This document shows positions 1 to 12,413 of a stretch of 64,000 nt of DNA, piece by piece. Position 1 is the first letter of the stretch. Every line of letters starts with the position of its first letter. The notes under the pieces are model-generated. The model saw only the letters and a program-made list of their open reading frames with translations. It was not told the origin of the DNA and did not search any database. A program made the position numbers and the translations under genes. This stretch comes from Apostichopus japonicus (Eukaryota; Echinodermata; Holothuroidea; Aspidochirotida; Stichopodidae): assembly GCF_037975245.1 (NCBI RefSeq), contig NC_092572.1, positions 29,557,989-29,621,988 of the forward strand. The letters are read 5' to 3'.

Positions 1-1258
1 AAGTTTAATAGGGTAGGCCAGTGGTATTGTTTGAGAGAGTGGGTAAAATAGGATTTAAAGGGGAAAATAGGAATTATAGCCAGCGGTGTGGCCAGGATTC
101 TGCTAACGGAGGGGGGGGGGTTATCCCTCACGGGCCCAAAATTGGTTTTGTGGGCCCTACTTTTTTCAGCTCGAAAAGGTATGAGCTTCTGCACCATTGG
201 TGCTCTAGTATAAGGTATGTTCTTGCTGCAGTTAGATTAAAGAGACTGAAATGTTACAATAGTGAATGCAGTAACCTATAAAGATATTTGACAGCATACG
301 ACCAAGCCCTCAAGATTTCGTGCCATGTTTTGTGAAAGAGCTTAACAAATTAGAATGCGTCAAGTAAATTCTGACTGTGCGCCTTTTGCCAACAATTTGA
401 AATGTTTACAGCTGACACACATGTTAGCAACTTGTACACAAGAAGGATACAACCGGCACAATGTTGGTTCATAAGTCATCTTTTGGAGATTACATACAAT
501 ACATTAATTACTAAGCACAAATTTTCACAGCTTCAACCATTCTCTTGTGCATAGATTCTAGTTTTGGGTCCAGCTCAGTTTCCCTGAGTGTGTAAAGTTG
601 AAGTGAGTGTACAAACTTAAAGGCAATCACGTAAATATGAGTTTTGGGGGGGGGGGGGGGTTCTATATGATTAGATTTCTTTACCTCAAGAAGTGTTTAT
701 GGTGATCAAAAAGTTCCAATAAATAATTGATATTAGCATGTTCATTGGATCCTTTGTTCCCTCAGAGACTTAATTAGTTGGAAATGCACAATGCAAATGA
801 TTGACCGGGCACGTCTCTTCTCACCGCCTTGTCGAATTGTTGAAATGCGCCTAGAACAAGGACATTGCAAACATTTTGAATAAAATTACAGAAGCATTGC
901 CATTCCTTCCAGTAATATGCAAGGGCTACATGGTGCAACGTGCAACTAGAACATCTTTTGTGTATAAATTGAGTGTGCTACACACTCCGGTTGGGTGGTG
1001 ACTCACAACTTGTCACCATTTTTGTTTTATTTCATTATGTTCTCGATCTTCTCATTCTGGACGTGTGCAAATGAGTTGGGAGAATCTTTATTGATTATAT
1101 TCATTGCATATGAGAGACATCTAGCCAGTGACAACCATTACAGTGGATCTAGTAACCGTAGTTGCCTTATTGGGGGAAATTCACAAACTCCTTTGAGTGA
1201 CTCCACTCTTGGAATTTAGTGACTTATGACCCGCATGCTAACTCTGCCATTCTGTATC

Positions 1259-1353
<95 letters not shown>

Positions 1354-1370
1354 ATATGTATATGTATATA

Positions 1371-1405
<35 letters not shown>

Positions 1406-1589
1406 CAGGTGTCAGTTAGAGTACAGTTTGTAAATGAACAATAATTGGAACACGATGGATTCATATTACTTGACTCTGTAATCAATTCATCAAACGTAAT
1501 TAAATACTTTAGACAGGGGACTTGATAGAGAACTGATATAGTTTTACTCGTGTAACACTCAATATTCATGTACTCTAATCATTTTACAG
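1..1589. other. Left-edge non-coding sequence
   Basis: No exon can be supported here. The stretch is AT-rich, with poly-G tracts near 107-120 and 644-660 and a large TA microsatellite. It probably holds intron sequence of the Death-domain gene, because the exon at 1590 enters in phase 0 and needs an upstream exon. I could not find a convincing donor site for that exon inside the window, so the 5' part of the gene may lie off the left edge. Confidence 0.5.
1265..1406. repeat. (TA)n microsatellite with a TG/TATG core
   Basis: About 60 bp of alternating TA is followed by a TGTG/TATGTG core of about 50 bp and another TA run. It produces low-complexity Tyr-Ile open frames on both strands that are not genes. 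It sits about 180 bp upstream of the Death-domain exon, within the presumed intron. Confidence 0.95.
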
Positions 1590-2095
1590 GATCTCTCCGG
1601 GAATATTCCAAAAGAATGGAAACGTGTAGGTAGAAATCTTGGACTAAAGGACAAGAAGCTTTGTATAATTGAGACAGATTATAACAAACAGGGACACGAG
1701 GAAACTGTTTATCAGATGTTGTTGACTTGGAAACACAGCAATGGCAGTAAAGCCACATACAGAGTACTGGGAGAGGCTTTAATAGCAGCTGGCCGAAGAG
1801 ACCAGCAAGAGATGCTGTACAAGCGGGGTAAATAATTAATGTACTAATATAAATACCTCAAAGGACTTTAGAAATTAAATATATAACTGATTCATACATG
1901 AAACTACTTTCTGCATTTTTCCTCATTTGTCTGTGTAGAGTATTCTGTATCATTTCATATGCACATAAAGCAGTTTAAAATTGTTTATATTGATAAAGAA
2001 TATCTTGTTGCCTCTTACATATAGAACACTTTATTTCATTAAATATTTGTTTTACACATCTCACCTGTTCAGCTGGTATCAAACAAGAAAGCTAA
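1590..2095 (+). CDS. Death-domain protein, last two coding exons (1590-1827 and 2073-2095)
   Basis: Exon 1590-1827 follows a TTTTACAG acceptor and ends before a GTAAAT donor. It encodes about 79 residues in phase 0 with a Death-domain pattern: a Trp near residue 10 (KEWKRVGRNLGL), a second conserved Trp in LLTWKHSNG, then a VLGEALIAAGRRD helix. The exon leaves in phase 1. An acceptor with a good pyrimidine tract (CTCACCTGTTCAG) opens the next exon at 2073, which completes the codon, adds GIKQES and reaches TAA at 2093-2095. The Death domain is therefore at the C-terminus. Death domains assemble signalling complexes by homotypic contacts, for example downstream of receptors or in adaptor proteins and NLRs. 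The N-terminal part and partner domains are outside the window, so the exact protein cannot be named. The fold assignment is fairly strong, and the short terminal exon rests on splice consensus plus phase agreement. Confidence 0.75.
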
Positions 2096-3960
2096 TGAGA
2101 GGCTAGAAACAGGCGGGAGTTCATACTGAGGTAAAGGCGTCCAATATACAACCAATCCGTTCTGCTTGTCGGACGGAAGAGATCTCACAACTGCTCATTT
2201 CATGGATCAACAAATACGGTAGTGAGACAACTTGTAATGTTCATTACAACAATTGACATATTATTGTGGAAAAAAATATGTGTTAAGTCAAGGTGAGTAC
2301 ATTTGAAACATTGTAACTGTGATAACTCATATTTGAAATGTTTAAAATGGGAGCTGAGAGTACCTAACTTGAATGGATGTGAAAAATAATAGTAACAAAC
2401 CTAAAACTCTCTTAAAGCAATGATCACATTGTACAGTTGCATATCAACTTTCATTTTTTTTTTAGTTATTTGTAAATATCAGCTTTTAGACTGATATCAT
2501 AACATATCAATGGTAGACTTTCATTTGTAATGAGCTACCATCATCGTTACAGCTATATATATGCATATCAGTTTTCGCGTCGTTACGTTTACAAAATTTA
2601 TATCATTGATCATTTCAGAGTCAGTAGGTATGACTGGATCAGAGATCTCTGTTGGACTTGGAAAGCAATATTCAAACAAGGTACAAAAGATTCCTGCATT
2701 TTCACTGTTGGATCTATTCCGGTCTCATTACTCATAAACGGGATTGTTTGGTCTTCTACCGCAAGTTACAAGACCTTCTCAAATCACCTTGTCATAATAT
2801 GTTAGTTAAATATTAACAGTCAGATTTCGAACATGGGATTCGCCATTAGTATAATTTTAGTAGATCTTACCAAATAGCATTACAAAGTTATATTGATGCA
2901 ACTGCTTATTAATAAGTTTTTTTGTTCTTTATAGATGCTTACATGATATCATTAACTGTATCACCGTGGGATGTTTCTTTCTATTGCGATGTGTATATAA
3001 CAGCTGTATCCAAGCACTTACGAAAGCTTGGTGATTTTCATATGTTATGCCAGGTATGCATTGTGCATGTTTTACACTGCTTTTGAGACATTGTTTCTTC
3101 TTACCCAAATCTGCGACAGCTAAGTCAGTAGAGCTAAGTTTAAGCGATTCGCCAAGAAGTGCAAAGTTACATATATTCAGTGTCTTTCCAAATAATATCG
3201 ACTGATGTACCATTCAAGAAGGAATGTGATTACAGGTTCTTGACCTAATTGATGTAACCATGGAGGTAATACAGATTGACCTCCATGATGTAGCAAAGCC
3301 ATTTTACACTTTTAGCCATTATCTATTACCAATGTCCTGTTTAACTTTCTTTTGGGTTCATGTGTCAAAATTAGTACGGATATCAAACATTTATTTGCCT
3401 CTTTTTCATTATTTGATTTATTTGTTAAATCTAATTGTGGAATGACTGAATGTAATCGAATTTGGTGGCAATAGCTTTACTATGAAACCTTTGTCAAATG
3501 CAAATACTGTCAAGCTGTGGTAATTGACCAACAGGATCATTGTTAATAGTTATGAGAAAGTTGTAGTATTACCTGATGAATTAAACTGTCCCTAAATATA
3601 TTTCAATGTGATTAAATGTTGCTAAAAGTACGAGATTTAAAAAAAAAAAAAACGATCTCGATGATCACCAGATACGAAATAAATCAAACCGATAGGCGAA
3701 TCTTTAAATGACCAATTACAAGAAACATTATATATGACGTCAGTTAGACGTTCTCATTTCTCATAATTCAATTTGGTTTTCTATACAGTGAAGAATAGAA
3801 GATGATGTTGACTTGAACTCCAGAAGTTTCAGACAGTATTTGAATTTGCCTTATCTACACCAGAAACGGCCATCAATGGATAAGTGAACAGACAAGATAT
3901 GTAACCATTGAAAGTATGCTAGATGAGAAGCAGCGGTATAGTAATTAATTGTAGCAGAGA
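2096..3960. other. Intergenic, no feature seen
   Basis: AT-rich sequence with only short, low-quality open frames on both strands. Its first part is presumably the 3' UTR of the Death-domain gene. I found no convincing coding exon, RNA gene or mobile-element end. Confidence 0.4.
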
Positions 3961-4009
3961 CACAGCAGGCATCACCCAGCTGTCTAACACCAATACATCT
4001 ATGGCTAAG

Positions 4010-4480
4010 AATGAATCCAAGGGCATGGTTGGTATTGAGTTGTGGGGACACTGAGATCTTTGGTATAACATCTATGACTATAGAGCATTACTGTGACTAC
4101 CACCTAATGTTTGGACCAGTTGTGGGGACATTGAGATCAGTGGTGGAGAAGCATCTAAGACTATAGATCACCACTGTGACTACCACTTAATGTTTGGACT
4201 AGTTGTTTAGAATGAATCCAAGGGTATGGTGGGTATTGATTGAGTTGTGGGGACACTGAGATCATTGGTGGAACATCTATGACTATGGAGCACTCTTGTG
4301 ACTACCACCTAATGTTTTGATCAGTTTAGAGACACACATCATTGAAGGAGCATCTATGACTATAGAGCACTACCATGACTACCACCTAATGTTTGGACCA
4401 GTTGTGGGGACACTGAGATCATTGGCATAGCATCTATGACAAAAGAGCACTACAGTGATGACCACCTAATGTAGCCAAGA
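4010..4480. repeat. Tandem repeat of roughly 80-150 bp units
   Basis: About four to five degenerate units carry the landmarks GTTGTGGGGACACTGAG, CATCTATGACTATAGAGCAC and ACTACCACCTAATGTTTGG. Units begin near 4038, 4119, 4247 and 4400. A companion segment, AATGAATCCAAGGG, occurs near 4012 and 4210, so there is some higher-order structure. No coding capacity is apparent. Confidence 0.8.
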
Positions 4481-4699
4481 TGTTCAAGATTTCATGTAGT
4501 GCCATATATATATCAAACTATAGTTTCACATCGAGAGAAGTGTTAATTACTCTATGCATTTATTGATTGAAAACATAGTTCTCTAGCATTAAGCATTATC
4601 TAATATTATAAACTAGAGGGCAATCCACAGAGTAATACATCTCATTGCAAAATCACTTAAATGAATTATTGCTTATAGTGTACATTTCAGTTTTTCTAC

Positions 4700-5560
4700 T
4701 TTTTTTGTGAAGGTGTCAAGTCTGTTCAACATTTGTCCTTGTATTTAAAGCAAAAAGTCACTTGTTTGCTTTAATTGACCTCTCACCTATCTTAAGTCCC
4801 TAGCAGGGGCACCTCCTGACCACATTTGAATAAATCATCTTACATGAAAGGCCAAATGATCAACCACACCTTACGAATACGTCTGCAAACACTTGATCTA
4901 CCAAATCATAGGAATATGGGCGGGAACACACACTAGGTTGCATCATCATTAAGTGTATTAAGAAATCTTGTTGTGAAACACATGTGCAGGCTGTTAGGTG
5001 AGTGCACTGGAATCACCTGTTTGTGTCTAAGAAGTACAGAAGTCAGCAATCTAACATACTGTTGACAAATTATTTGATTATATACCCAAAGATTTGCTAT
5101 AGTGCCTTGGCAATTGATACACAGACATTTGACTATTATCTCAGAGTTCCTTCTACGTATAATGTAATAGTCCTTAACATATTCATACCTGTGTAGGTTG
5201 CAAGTCAATTCAATGGTTCCCCTTGGAATTAAGGCAAGCAGTCCCTTCCTATGTTGACCTTTCAGCCTGACTGTTCATGTTTGTTATCATAGTAACCACA
5301 TATTTTGATATTACTTGACATACCTATTATACCTGTGAAGGTTGCAAGTCAATTAAATACTTCGCCTTTGTAGTTATGTAGAAAAAGTAACTTTTTTAGT
5401 CATATGACCTTTAATGTTGACCTCTGACCTTAGTTACCATTTTAGTCGCATTTTTATAGTACTTGACGTATTCATTACACCTGTGATAGACAATGTAATA
5501 CTTTGCCTTGTAGTTATAACAAACCCAATACATATGAATAGTTTGCATCCTTCTGTGCTC
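4700..5560. repeat. Degenerate tandem repeat of ~165 bp with TGACCT motifs
   Basis: Around 5180-5530 the segments GTGTAGGTTGCAAGTCAATT and GTGAAGGTTGCAAGTCAATT recur about 150-165 bp apart. Each is followed by a CCTTG..GTTAT.A stretch and a TGTTGACCT stretch. TGACCT is the reverse complement of AGGTCA, so this looks like a decayed relative of the AGGTCA-rich repeats at 37 kb, 42-46 kb and 62 kb. The boundaries are approximate. Confidence 0.5.
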
Positions 5561-6529
5561 CTTGTCATAACCAGACAAACACTATGCAGCATTGAGTGTG
5601 GTGTTAAATGCCCATAGTGTCAGATCATCAGCTGCAGCATATATTTCCTTATGATATGATCTTGTCATCTGAAGTAAATTGACAGTATTTCTCAGTTTTT
5701 CATTTGCATAGTAACTTTTCTTTGGAGAGTGGCTTGTTTGTTAAACTCTTTCAGTCCCACATCCAAAATGTCTAAATCGCACTTCGCAGTGAACGTTGTT
5801 TCATCTGGGAGCATGCTGTCAGTAACTGTTTTAAATGGTCCTGCAAAATTACCTTCATTTGGTATAAAGGGACCTCCGTATTCAGACAATGTTCTCTTTG
5901 ATGGTACATAGTGTTTTGACATGACAATAGCTGTAGCAGTCAAGGTAAAGAACATACATGTTGATGCTTACAGAACTTCCATATTTTAGTTAGTACTTTA
6001 CAATGAAGTTATAGCATTCACCTCTTTGCACAAATACGTATTTTCTATAGTTTCTAAGGTTTCATATTTAAGGCTATAGACCAGTTTTGGCAGCAGTAAT
6101 TGGAAGATTCAAGTATAGGTGAATTGTTCACAGTTAAAGAATTTATCTTTACAGAATGAAAAGCTCTAGTAATAGTTTTGAAACAGTGCCAACAAACATT
6201 TGGGGAATCTGCATTGAACGTCATGAAACAAAGCATTCTCGAAAACACTGAGAAAGATTTTATGAAAAATACTGAGAGGGGAAGGATTGAGGAGGAGGGA
6301 GTCATTTTATGTATGCCACCTCACAGGGAGAACAGGGATGAGGAGGGAGGGCCCCTTAATGAGGAGGCTGGTTTGGCCCGTCAATGTTTTTGGTTATGAT
6401 GGCGAAGGCTCAATAACCTTTGTAATCTAGCTTGCTCAACGGCGTGTGTTTGTGTGAATGTGACGGTCAGCTTGTAGACACGATACTTTAACAAAAACAA
6501 GTTGAATCAACTTTAAACTTGATAGGTAG

Positions 6530-6870
6530 ATACCACATGATGTGTAGATGAAAAGGTGGTTCCCATTTTATGAATATTAATGAGTGGGTGGACCTTAACA
6601 TAAAATTCTAAAAAAATCAATATCTCTTCAAACGTATGTCCGATTGATTTCATACTTGGAATGGCGATGTCAGTAGATGATAGGTACATGATCATATAAT
6701 CAATACATTTCATTATTATGCATGAATTATTGTTTGTGGTTCCCATCCTATGAATATAAATGAATTGGTGGACAGGGCTTATCAAAATTCTTGATCTATC
6801 AATATCTCTTCAACAGTATGTCTGATTTAGTTCATACTTGGTATGGTGATGTAACTACATAGTAAATATA
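6530..6870. repeat. Two-copy tandem repeat, ~185 bp unit
   Basis: GTGGTTCCCATTTTATGAATATTAATGAG near 6557 and its variant near 6737 each lead into ATCAATATCTCTTCAA, then a TATGTC.GATT..TTCATACTTGG block. The upstream flank (6430-6500) carries the TGTGACGGTCAGCTTGTAGACACGATA segment that also opens the dispersed repeat at 37.3 kb. Confidence 0.7.
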
Positions 6871-9327
6871 TAACGCAGAGGGAAAATGTCAATAACATAT
6901 TATAAACACATTATTGCATCAACCACAAGTTAAATCAATGCCATACTTAGTAGATAGAGCCCATGATTGAAATTGGTAAAGATCATAGGAGGTCAACAGG
7001 TGTCAAAGTCTGAAAACCTTTTAATGGTCATAATTCCAAAGCTGAAGCTTCAGTAAATCCGTCAGTTCTCCAATGCTAAACTTTTCTTTTGGTCAAATTC
7101 AGTTCAATTAAGTTTTGTGATGGGCTCTATAAGTCTTTAACAGAACATAGAGTCATCCAGGATAGTTCAAGAAAAGTTTATATGTGGTATTGCTTTAAGC
7201 ACACTCAAGTGGCCGTATCCGCTTTTACCAGCTGGGCTTCAAGACGTCAACAGGCCATCTCAAATGGTGGTTAAATTGGCACAACGAGTCAACAGGTTTT
7301 CTCTATTGGTCTCAACATTGGCGATTTCTGTTGTGATTTATATCAGATGATTTGTAGGTTGTCAAGATATTCCACAGTGCAGTTAAATAGTGTTATACAG
7401 AGCTCTCAGTCTATAATAACAAATCATTTCTAGGGATCTGGAAGCTCAAAATTGGTTACGGAAATGTTCTTTTATTCATACAATCTAATGGTTTCATATA
7501 GGAATTGGAATAAAAGTATACTGTAAAATCCTTACCGGTTAATTAAATGGTTGAGTACCGTTAAGGAGTGATACATATAAAGAGCTGAAAATCTCTGATC
7601 TTTTCTGGTTCTTACTTAACTCATGGGAAAATGTAAGTCACTTGCTCTACATTATTCAAATAGTTATGCAAAAGATATGACAAGGAATCACAAAGCCTTA
7701 CTTATTGAACCAGGCTCCTAGGTTATACTACGTCACTAAATAAACTTTGTCACCATAATAAATGATCCCTGATAACTTTCTTTATATGTGTCGCATTGAT
7801 CAATAGACATTCCTGTACATGTTTGGTGTGCACAAGTTCATGGATATTAGCATGTATCGATTACCACACTATAAATATCTTTAGGCAGCGTAACCCGTAT
7901 TCGTTTTCTGGTTTAATGTGATAGGTATTTTGGTAACTCAAACAGAATTACAAGGTAACTTTCCGAAACAACCACTCGTTCACTGTAGTGTTTCTTTTTA
8001 TTTGTTCTCAATAAGATGTTAAATTAAAGAAAGGTTCTTGTGGAATTGGTTCTTATGGACTTGATTTAAAAAACTCTGTTGATACTTGCACTGGTTGAAA
8101 GCAACTGCATTTAGCCACACATACCTCCATAGCAGGGCCTTAGATAGAGTGAGTGGGGTTGACACCCCCATTCACTCATAGATTCGCAAAATTCTGCACC
8201 AGACGGCAAAATGAAAGAAAAAGAAAGAATAAAGAAAAGAAGTGAGAGGCAGTGGCGTATCTAATGGGGTGGGTGGTCCTCCTGGGTACCTGTTAGGGGG
8301 TTGCGATGCCACAACCCCCCAATTAATAAATGAAAACTAAGATAAAATAATAAATTCATATAGATGGGGATGCTAGTGGAGGCCAGTTATAGAGAAAAGG
8401 TGAACATTTTCCCTATTTGTGTAAATCATCGTGGTTGTTTATGTCGATATAAATTTTCTACTAAAAACGAAATTGTGAACAAACAATAGGAAAATTTAGC
8501 AAACATTTACTTTAGAATGAGAGTTCCTAACAAGTTATCAGGTGAACGCTTTGCCAAAGATAGAACCATTTTGCATCTAAGCCACCTTGCATAACAATTT
8601 CTCAAAGTGGGTATCCACTTCCCTTAGATACCTGCCCCAGGTCAGCATCCCCTGCACGGTGTGATAAAGGAAGGATCCGAACTGGGTGCCAACTATTATA
8701 GGTATGTCACTGGAGAGAGAGAGAATGGGGGGTGGAAGACTAAAGGAAAAAGGGAAGTGCAGGGAGGAAAGAAGGTTGGAATGTCTATGTAAACTGCAGA
8801 CAACTGCCTGTATTTCCTTTACAAACGTATATGTCATAGTACAATGTAACCCCCATTTTAGCTCAAAGAGACCGTCAATCTCAGCATTTCTGTGGGAGGG
8901 CCTAAACCTAACAATGGGTCCTTCAGGCTCAAGTGGACCCCTCTCACTTGACTAAACCCTGTTGGACTCTCACACTCTTTAGCAACACTTCCTATCCGTG
9001 TTTTCTTCCTTTTCGGGGGCAAGAGATGACACCACCACCCCCCCCCCCCTCATATATAATGCCAAGGCGACGCCCCTTCTCCATTTAACTACTTGCGAAT
9101 ACTGCAGAAAGTACCAACGTAAACATTGAAACATATTCCTTTTGACTCCTAAAGTCTATAATTTATTTTCTATTAAGGTTTTATGGAAACTATGTGCAGG
9201 GTCGGTGTGCCGACATTAGGTACACTCGGTAATCTTAAAAGGGCAGCTACAGGTAGCCCGCAAAATCATATAGACAGTTGTACAGAACTTCAGTGAACTT
9301 TGTAATCGCTGTTGGAATTTTATATCC
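6871..9327. other. Intergenic, no feature seen
   Basis: No gene is supported on either strand. The sequence has a poly-C tract near 9040-9052 and a few unremarkable short frames. A CAGTGGCGTATCTAATGG segment near 8253 resembles the end sequence of common cut-and-paste elements, but I found no matching partner end. Confidence 0.4.
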
Positions 9328-10821
9328 CTAAATCCTTTTCTTGACCAAAACATCTGTATCTGGGCTCTTGATGACGATATTGGAAGTCATTTTCGCAGCA
9401 TATTCACAGTGAAGCAACATTCTTGTGTCCGCTTCTTCGTGCGTGCATCTCAAATCTGGGACAGGTGTGACAGTGTTACTCTGAGTTTTGTAGCAAATCT
9501 CACCATCGGTTGCAAATAATGTTACACCATGAAGGACTGATGAAATTATCACAAAATTTATTGAAAACATCATCAATTCTTGTGGTTTGACTAACAATTT
9601 TTTGTGACTGCTCACCGAACACCTAACATACTTTCTGTAGCAGGAAAAATGGCACCTTACTTCAATTGCAACTGGATCTCTGTCTCGAAGATGGAGAAGA
9701 ATCCTTTCATCCAGCTAGGAAGCATCTGCCTCTAAAAGTTTTCCTGCTGTTAGGGTTTCACATCGGATCAGTCGTTCTTTCCCTCTCTTAAGAGATACAG
9801 GATTCACCTTGTACTGTTGGATTTTACAGATGATACACTCCTCTGGTAGAACATTCTGTGACCTAGACCTTGTATCAGATGAGGAAGAAGCCAACTTTGA
9901 TGATCGGAGAAGTTGTTTTTCCAGAGGTTCATCAATTTCTGTTTGGTGATCTTCTTCAATAGAGGTATCTTGATCTGAAATCAAATTCAAAAAATGTAAA
10001 ACAATTAAAATCCCTCAGGATACCTCCACTATCTGAAAGTGACATACAGTTGTATTGTTGGGTTGATATGTTTTTTGTGTATGACATTCCTATGTTGAGT
10101 TGGAACACTTCCTTCTCAGAGATGTCTGTGAGTGACAACTTTTCTCACATTTTATGTGGGGCCCAACAGACACTGACTATTCGTTGCACAGAAAATTATT
10201 TTTGTCTTATAAATGACACATAGCACAGTGAAGCCTCACTCAATTTAGAAAACATACAACTGATCTTTATCAATTTCAAATTATGCCTTCCTGCTAACAG
10301 ATTAAAGCTAAAATGATGATTGAACATCCATTTTTGTTGATAGTCATAACAAACTAGCCTCATTTTAAAATTCATAAATGATAACAAGATGTCTAATGGT
10401 CTTATCTTCCTTCATTTCACCTAATGTTTTCAAAATTCATATCAAACTGCACTGCAGGTTTTCTAACAATTCTTCAATTCCCAATTTTATATGTAGTCAG
10501 GTAAACTCATTTAACAAAATCATGCCTTAGAGGCAACTACCTTCAAGACAGGATATCTAAATACCAGGATCAAGCATAAAAAGAACATTTGGGAATAAAA
10601 CAATAAAAGGCCCTTTTTGCTCACACTGAATCTTCCAGAAATCTGCAGTACATATTTACCACATATTCACATACCAATGTAAATTCAAGCAGTTACATTG
10701 TATGCAAGGGAAATGAGCTTTTAAAGTTCCAACAAGTGAAAGTGTTATGGGTATGATTAGCGGTGCCCTACCCAAAATTTTGTTGTTTGTTTTGGCGTTC
10801 AATAGCGTGTATAGTGGGCGG

Positions 10822-11665
10822 AGCCCCAGCGATTGAATAACATGTGCCTTAACGTTATAACAACTATAAACCAAACTGTTTTTCCTCTCTCCGTCCTACA
10901 GGTAAGATGTTGCTTAATTCCCTTTCATGTGAATATGAAAGTATTACTAGGTTGTTGATTAAGTATTTGTCGTTATTAAAAGTGTTTCATTATGATGGAT
11001 GGTCTAGATTTGCCATCGATACATGAGAGTTAATATTCGTTATAAACGAGACCGTCAGGTTTGCATGTAGGATATGTCTGTGTTATCATGGGCCTACATA
11101 TATATTCGTATTTCAATTGTTTGTCGTTAAAGTTCGATTAGGGGTACAAAATCATAATTTACACGAGTCATATCAGTACAAAAGTGATTTATTTCTTGAT
11201 GTTGTTAATAATAGTATATATCATATGTATCATGATGCCGTAGATGTGATATTTTAGGTAATTTCTCTGTACGTAATGCTGCTCAGTGACCTAGCGTTAT
11301 GAGTAGGCTACAGCGTGTACATTTGGTCGTTAGAACTGTCATGAGGGGTGACGTCATTGCGTACTAACAAGAGTAGGGGATTCCCCGACATGATCCAGAT
11401 AGAAATAAGTATTTACGGCCCGCCAGATTGATTGTATTGTTATGTATTGAATTATTAGAAAGATTGAGCAGGTTCAGTTTATTATTTTAAGCACTAGAAG
11501 TAGCCTTTATGCCAGGATGAAAATCCATTCAGATGCCTTAGCCAAATATGCGGTTAAGTTTAAATGTGAGACTGCATAGTTATTGTATTATATCAGTGAT
11601 TGAATAACATGTGCCTTAACCTTACAACTAAAACTAAACTGGTTTTTCCTCTCTCCGTCTCACAG
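10822..11665. repeat. Pair of ~80-bp direct repeats (10822-10902 and 11587-11665)
   Basis: Both copies read GATTGAATAACATGTGCC, then TTAAC, an AACTA-rich stretch and CTGTTTTTCCTCTCTCCGTC or close variants, about 768 bp apart. They could be the two ends of an old LTR-like insertion or a local duplication. The DNA between them has no recognisable coding content. Both lie in the intron of the minus-strand pseudogene. Confidence 0.6.
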
Positions 11666-11773
11666 TGGGATCGAGAGATCCTGGTCTTAACAAATTGATT
11701 TAAGAAGTGTTACATCACATCATTAAAACTATTTGTATGTGTTCATTGACATGTTTCTGTATTTCATTAACTG

Positions 11774-12026
11774 TTTAAAGGTAGTCTGTATTTGGCCCCA
11801 AATTATAGCATGCTATAATTACTAGAAGTGTTCAAAAAATTCTTCCCTGTAGGTCTTTACTTTCCAACTTGTTCTTAGACATACTACATGAGCACACAAA
11901 ATGACTGAATGTCCTGGTGAGGTCAATTTCCTCCAGGGTGGTAATAAAAAAAGGTAAAGAATTTTGACCAAAGGTTACCATATTTGAAAATGAGGCATAT
12001 TTGGGATCAATACAGCATACCTTAAA
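11774..12026. mobile_element. MITE-like element, copy 1
   Basis: About 250 bp with related inverted ends: TTTAAAGGTAGTCTGTATT on the left, and TTTAAGGTATGCTGTATT as the reverse complement of the right end. The inside matches a second copy at 36477-36715 over most of its length, including the phrases AGGTCTTTACT and ATGACTGAATGTCC. It encodes nothing and lies in the intron of the minus-strand pseudogene, about 35 bp from the splice donor. Confidence 0.75.
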
Positions 12027-12413
12027 CTCATAATAAAATGCATTTTGACAAACTTCTTACCTTCAACTGCTTTATGTTGAGGTAATTTCGTCTGTCGTTT
12101 CTTTGCTCTGATAATATCTGTTTCGTTGGTAAAAGCCGCATAGCAATCACGATGGTAGAAGATGTCCTCAAAGCTGTCAGGCTGTTCTTTGCAGGTGGAT
12201 AGAACTTCGTGAGCAACATCGTACTGTGGGCCAGATAATTTGCACCAATCCTCAGTACAGGCAATAACTTTAGACCAACTGATTGGGGTGAACCTTGTTA
12301 ATGGCCCAATCTTCCCAGCACAATGGACTGCACATTTGTGAGAAGTAATCTTCAAACTGTTAGAGCAAATAGCAACATAAAACATAAAGCTGGAACTTTA
12401 CTAGTTCACGTAT

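Larger units (their letters stand above)
9328..12385 (-). pseudogene. Decayed gene of an invertebrate repeat-type family with HEEADTR / SPDTDV motifs
   Basis: On the minus strand an exon from ATG at 12385 down to 12061 encodes Cys-containing text ending in KLPQHKAVE and leaves through a GTAAG donor in phase 1. A TTTGATTTCAG acceptor reopens in the matching phase at 9974 and continues as DQDTSIEEDHQTEIDEP, then CIICKIQQYKVNP. An in-frame TAG at 9717-9715 breaks the frame. The same frame goes on without a shift as LDERILLHLRDRD, HFSCYRKYVR, the block LRCTHEEADTRMLLHCEYAA and IVIKSPDTDVLV, and ends at 9328. Proteins with this layout are, to my knowledge, multicopy in many marine invertebrates. 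The acidic HEEADT and SPDTDV blocks resemble PIN/FEN-type nuclease motifs, but no function is established here. The middle looks too short for the family, so an internal deletion is likely. The TAG and abrupt end mark it as a pseudogene, although a read-through or a sequencing error cannot be excluded. Confidence 0.65.

Noticed and set aside
1219..1569. Tyr-Ile repeat open frames over the TA microsatellite
   Set aside because: Pure translation of a simple repeat.
5692..5955. 87-residue minus-strand frame with protein-like composition
   Set aside because: The opposite strand is equally open over the same stretch. No domain, splice partner or repeat evidence decides between them, so I did not call a gene.
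8150..8320. Segment resembling a transposon end (CAGTGGCGTATCTAATGG)
   Set aside because: No matching inverted end or target duplication was found nearby.
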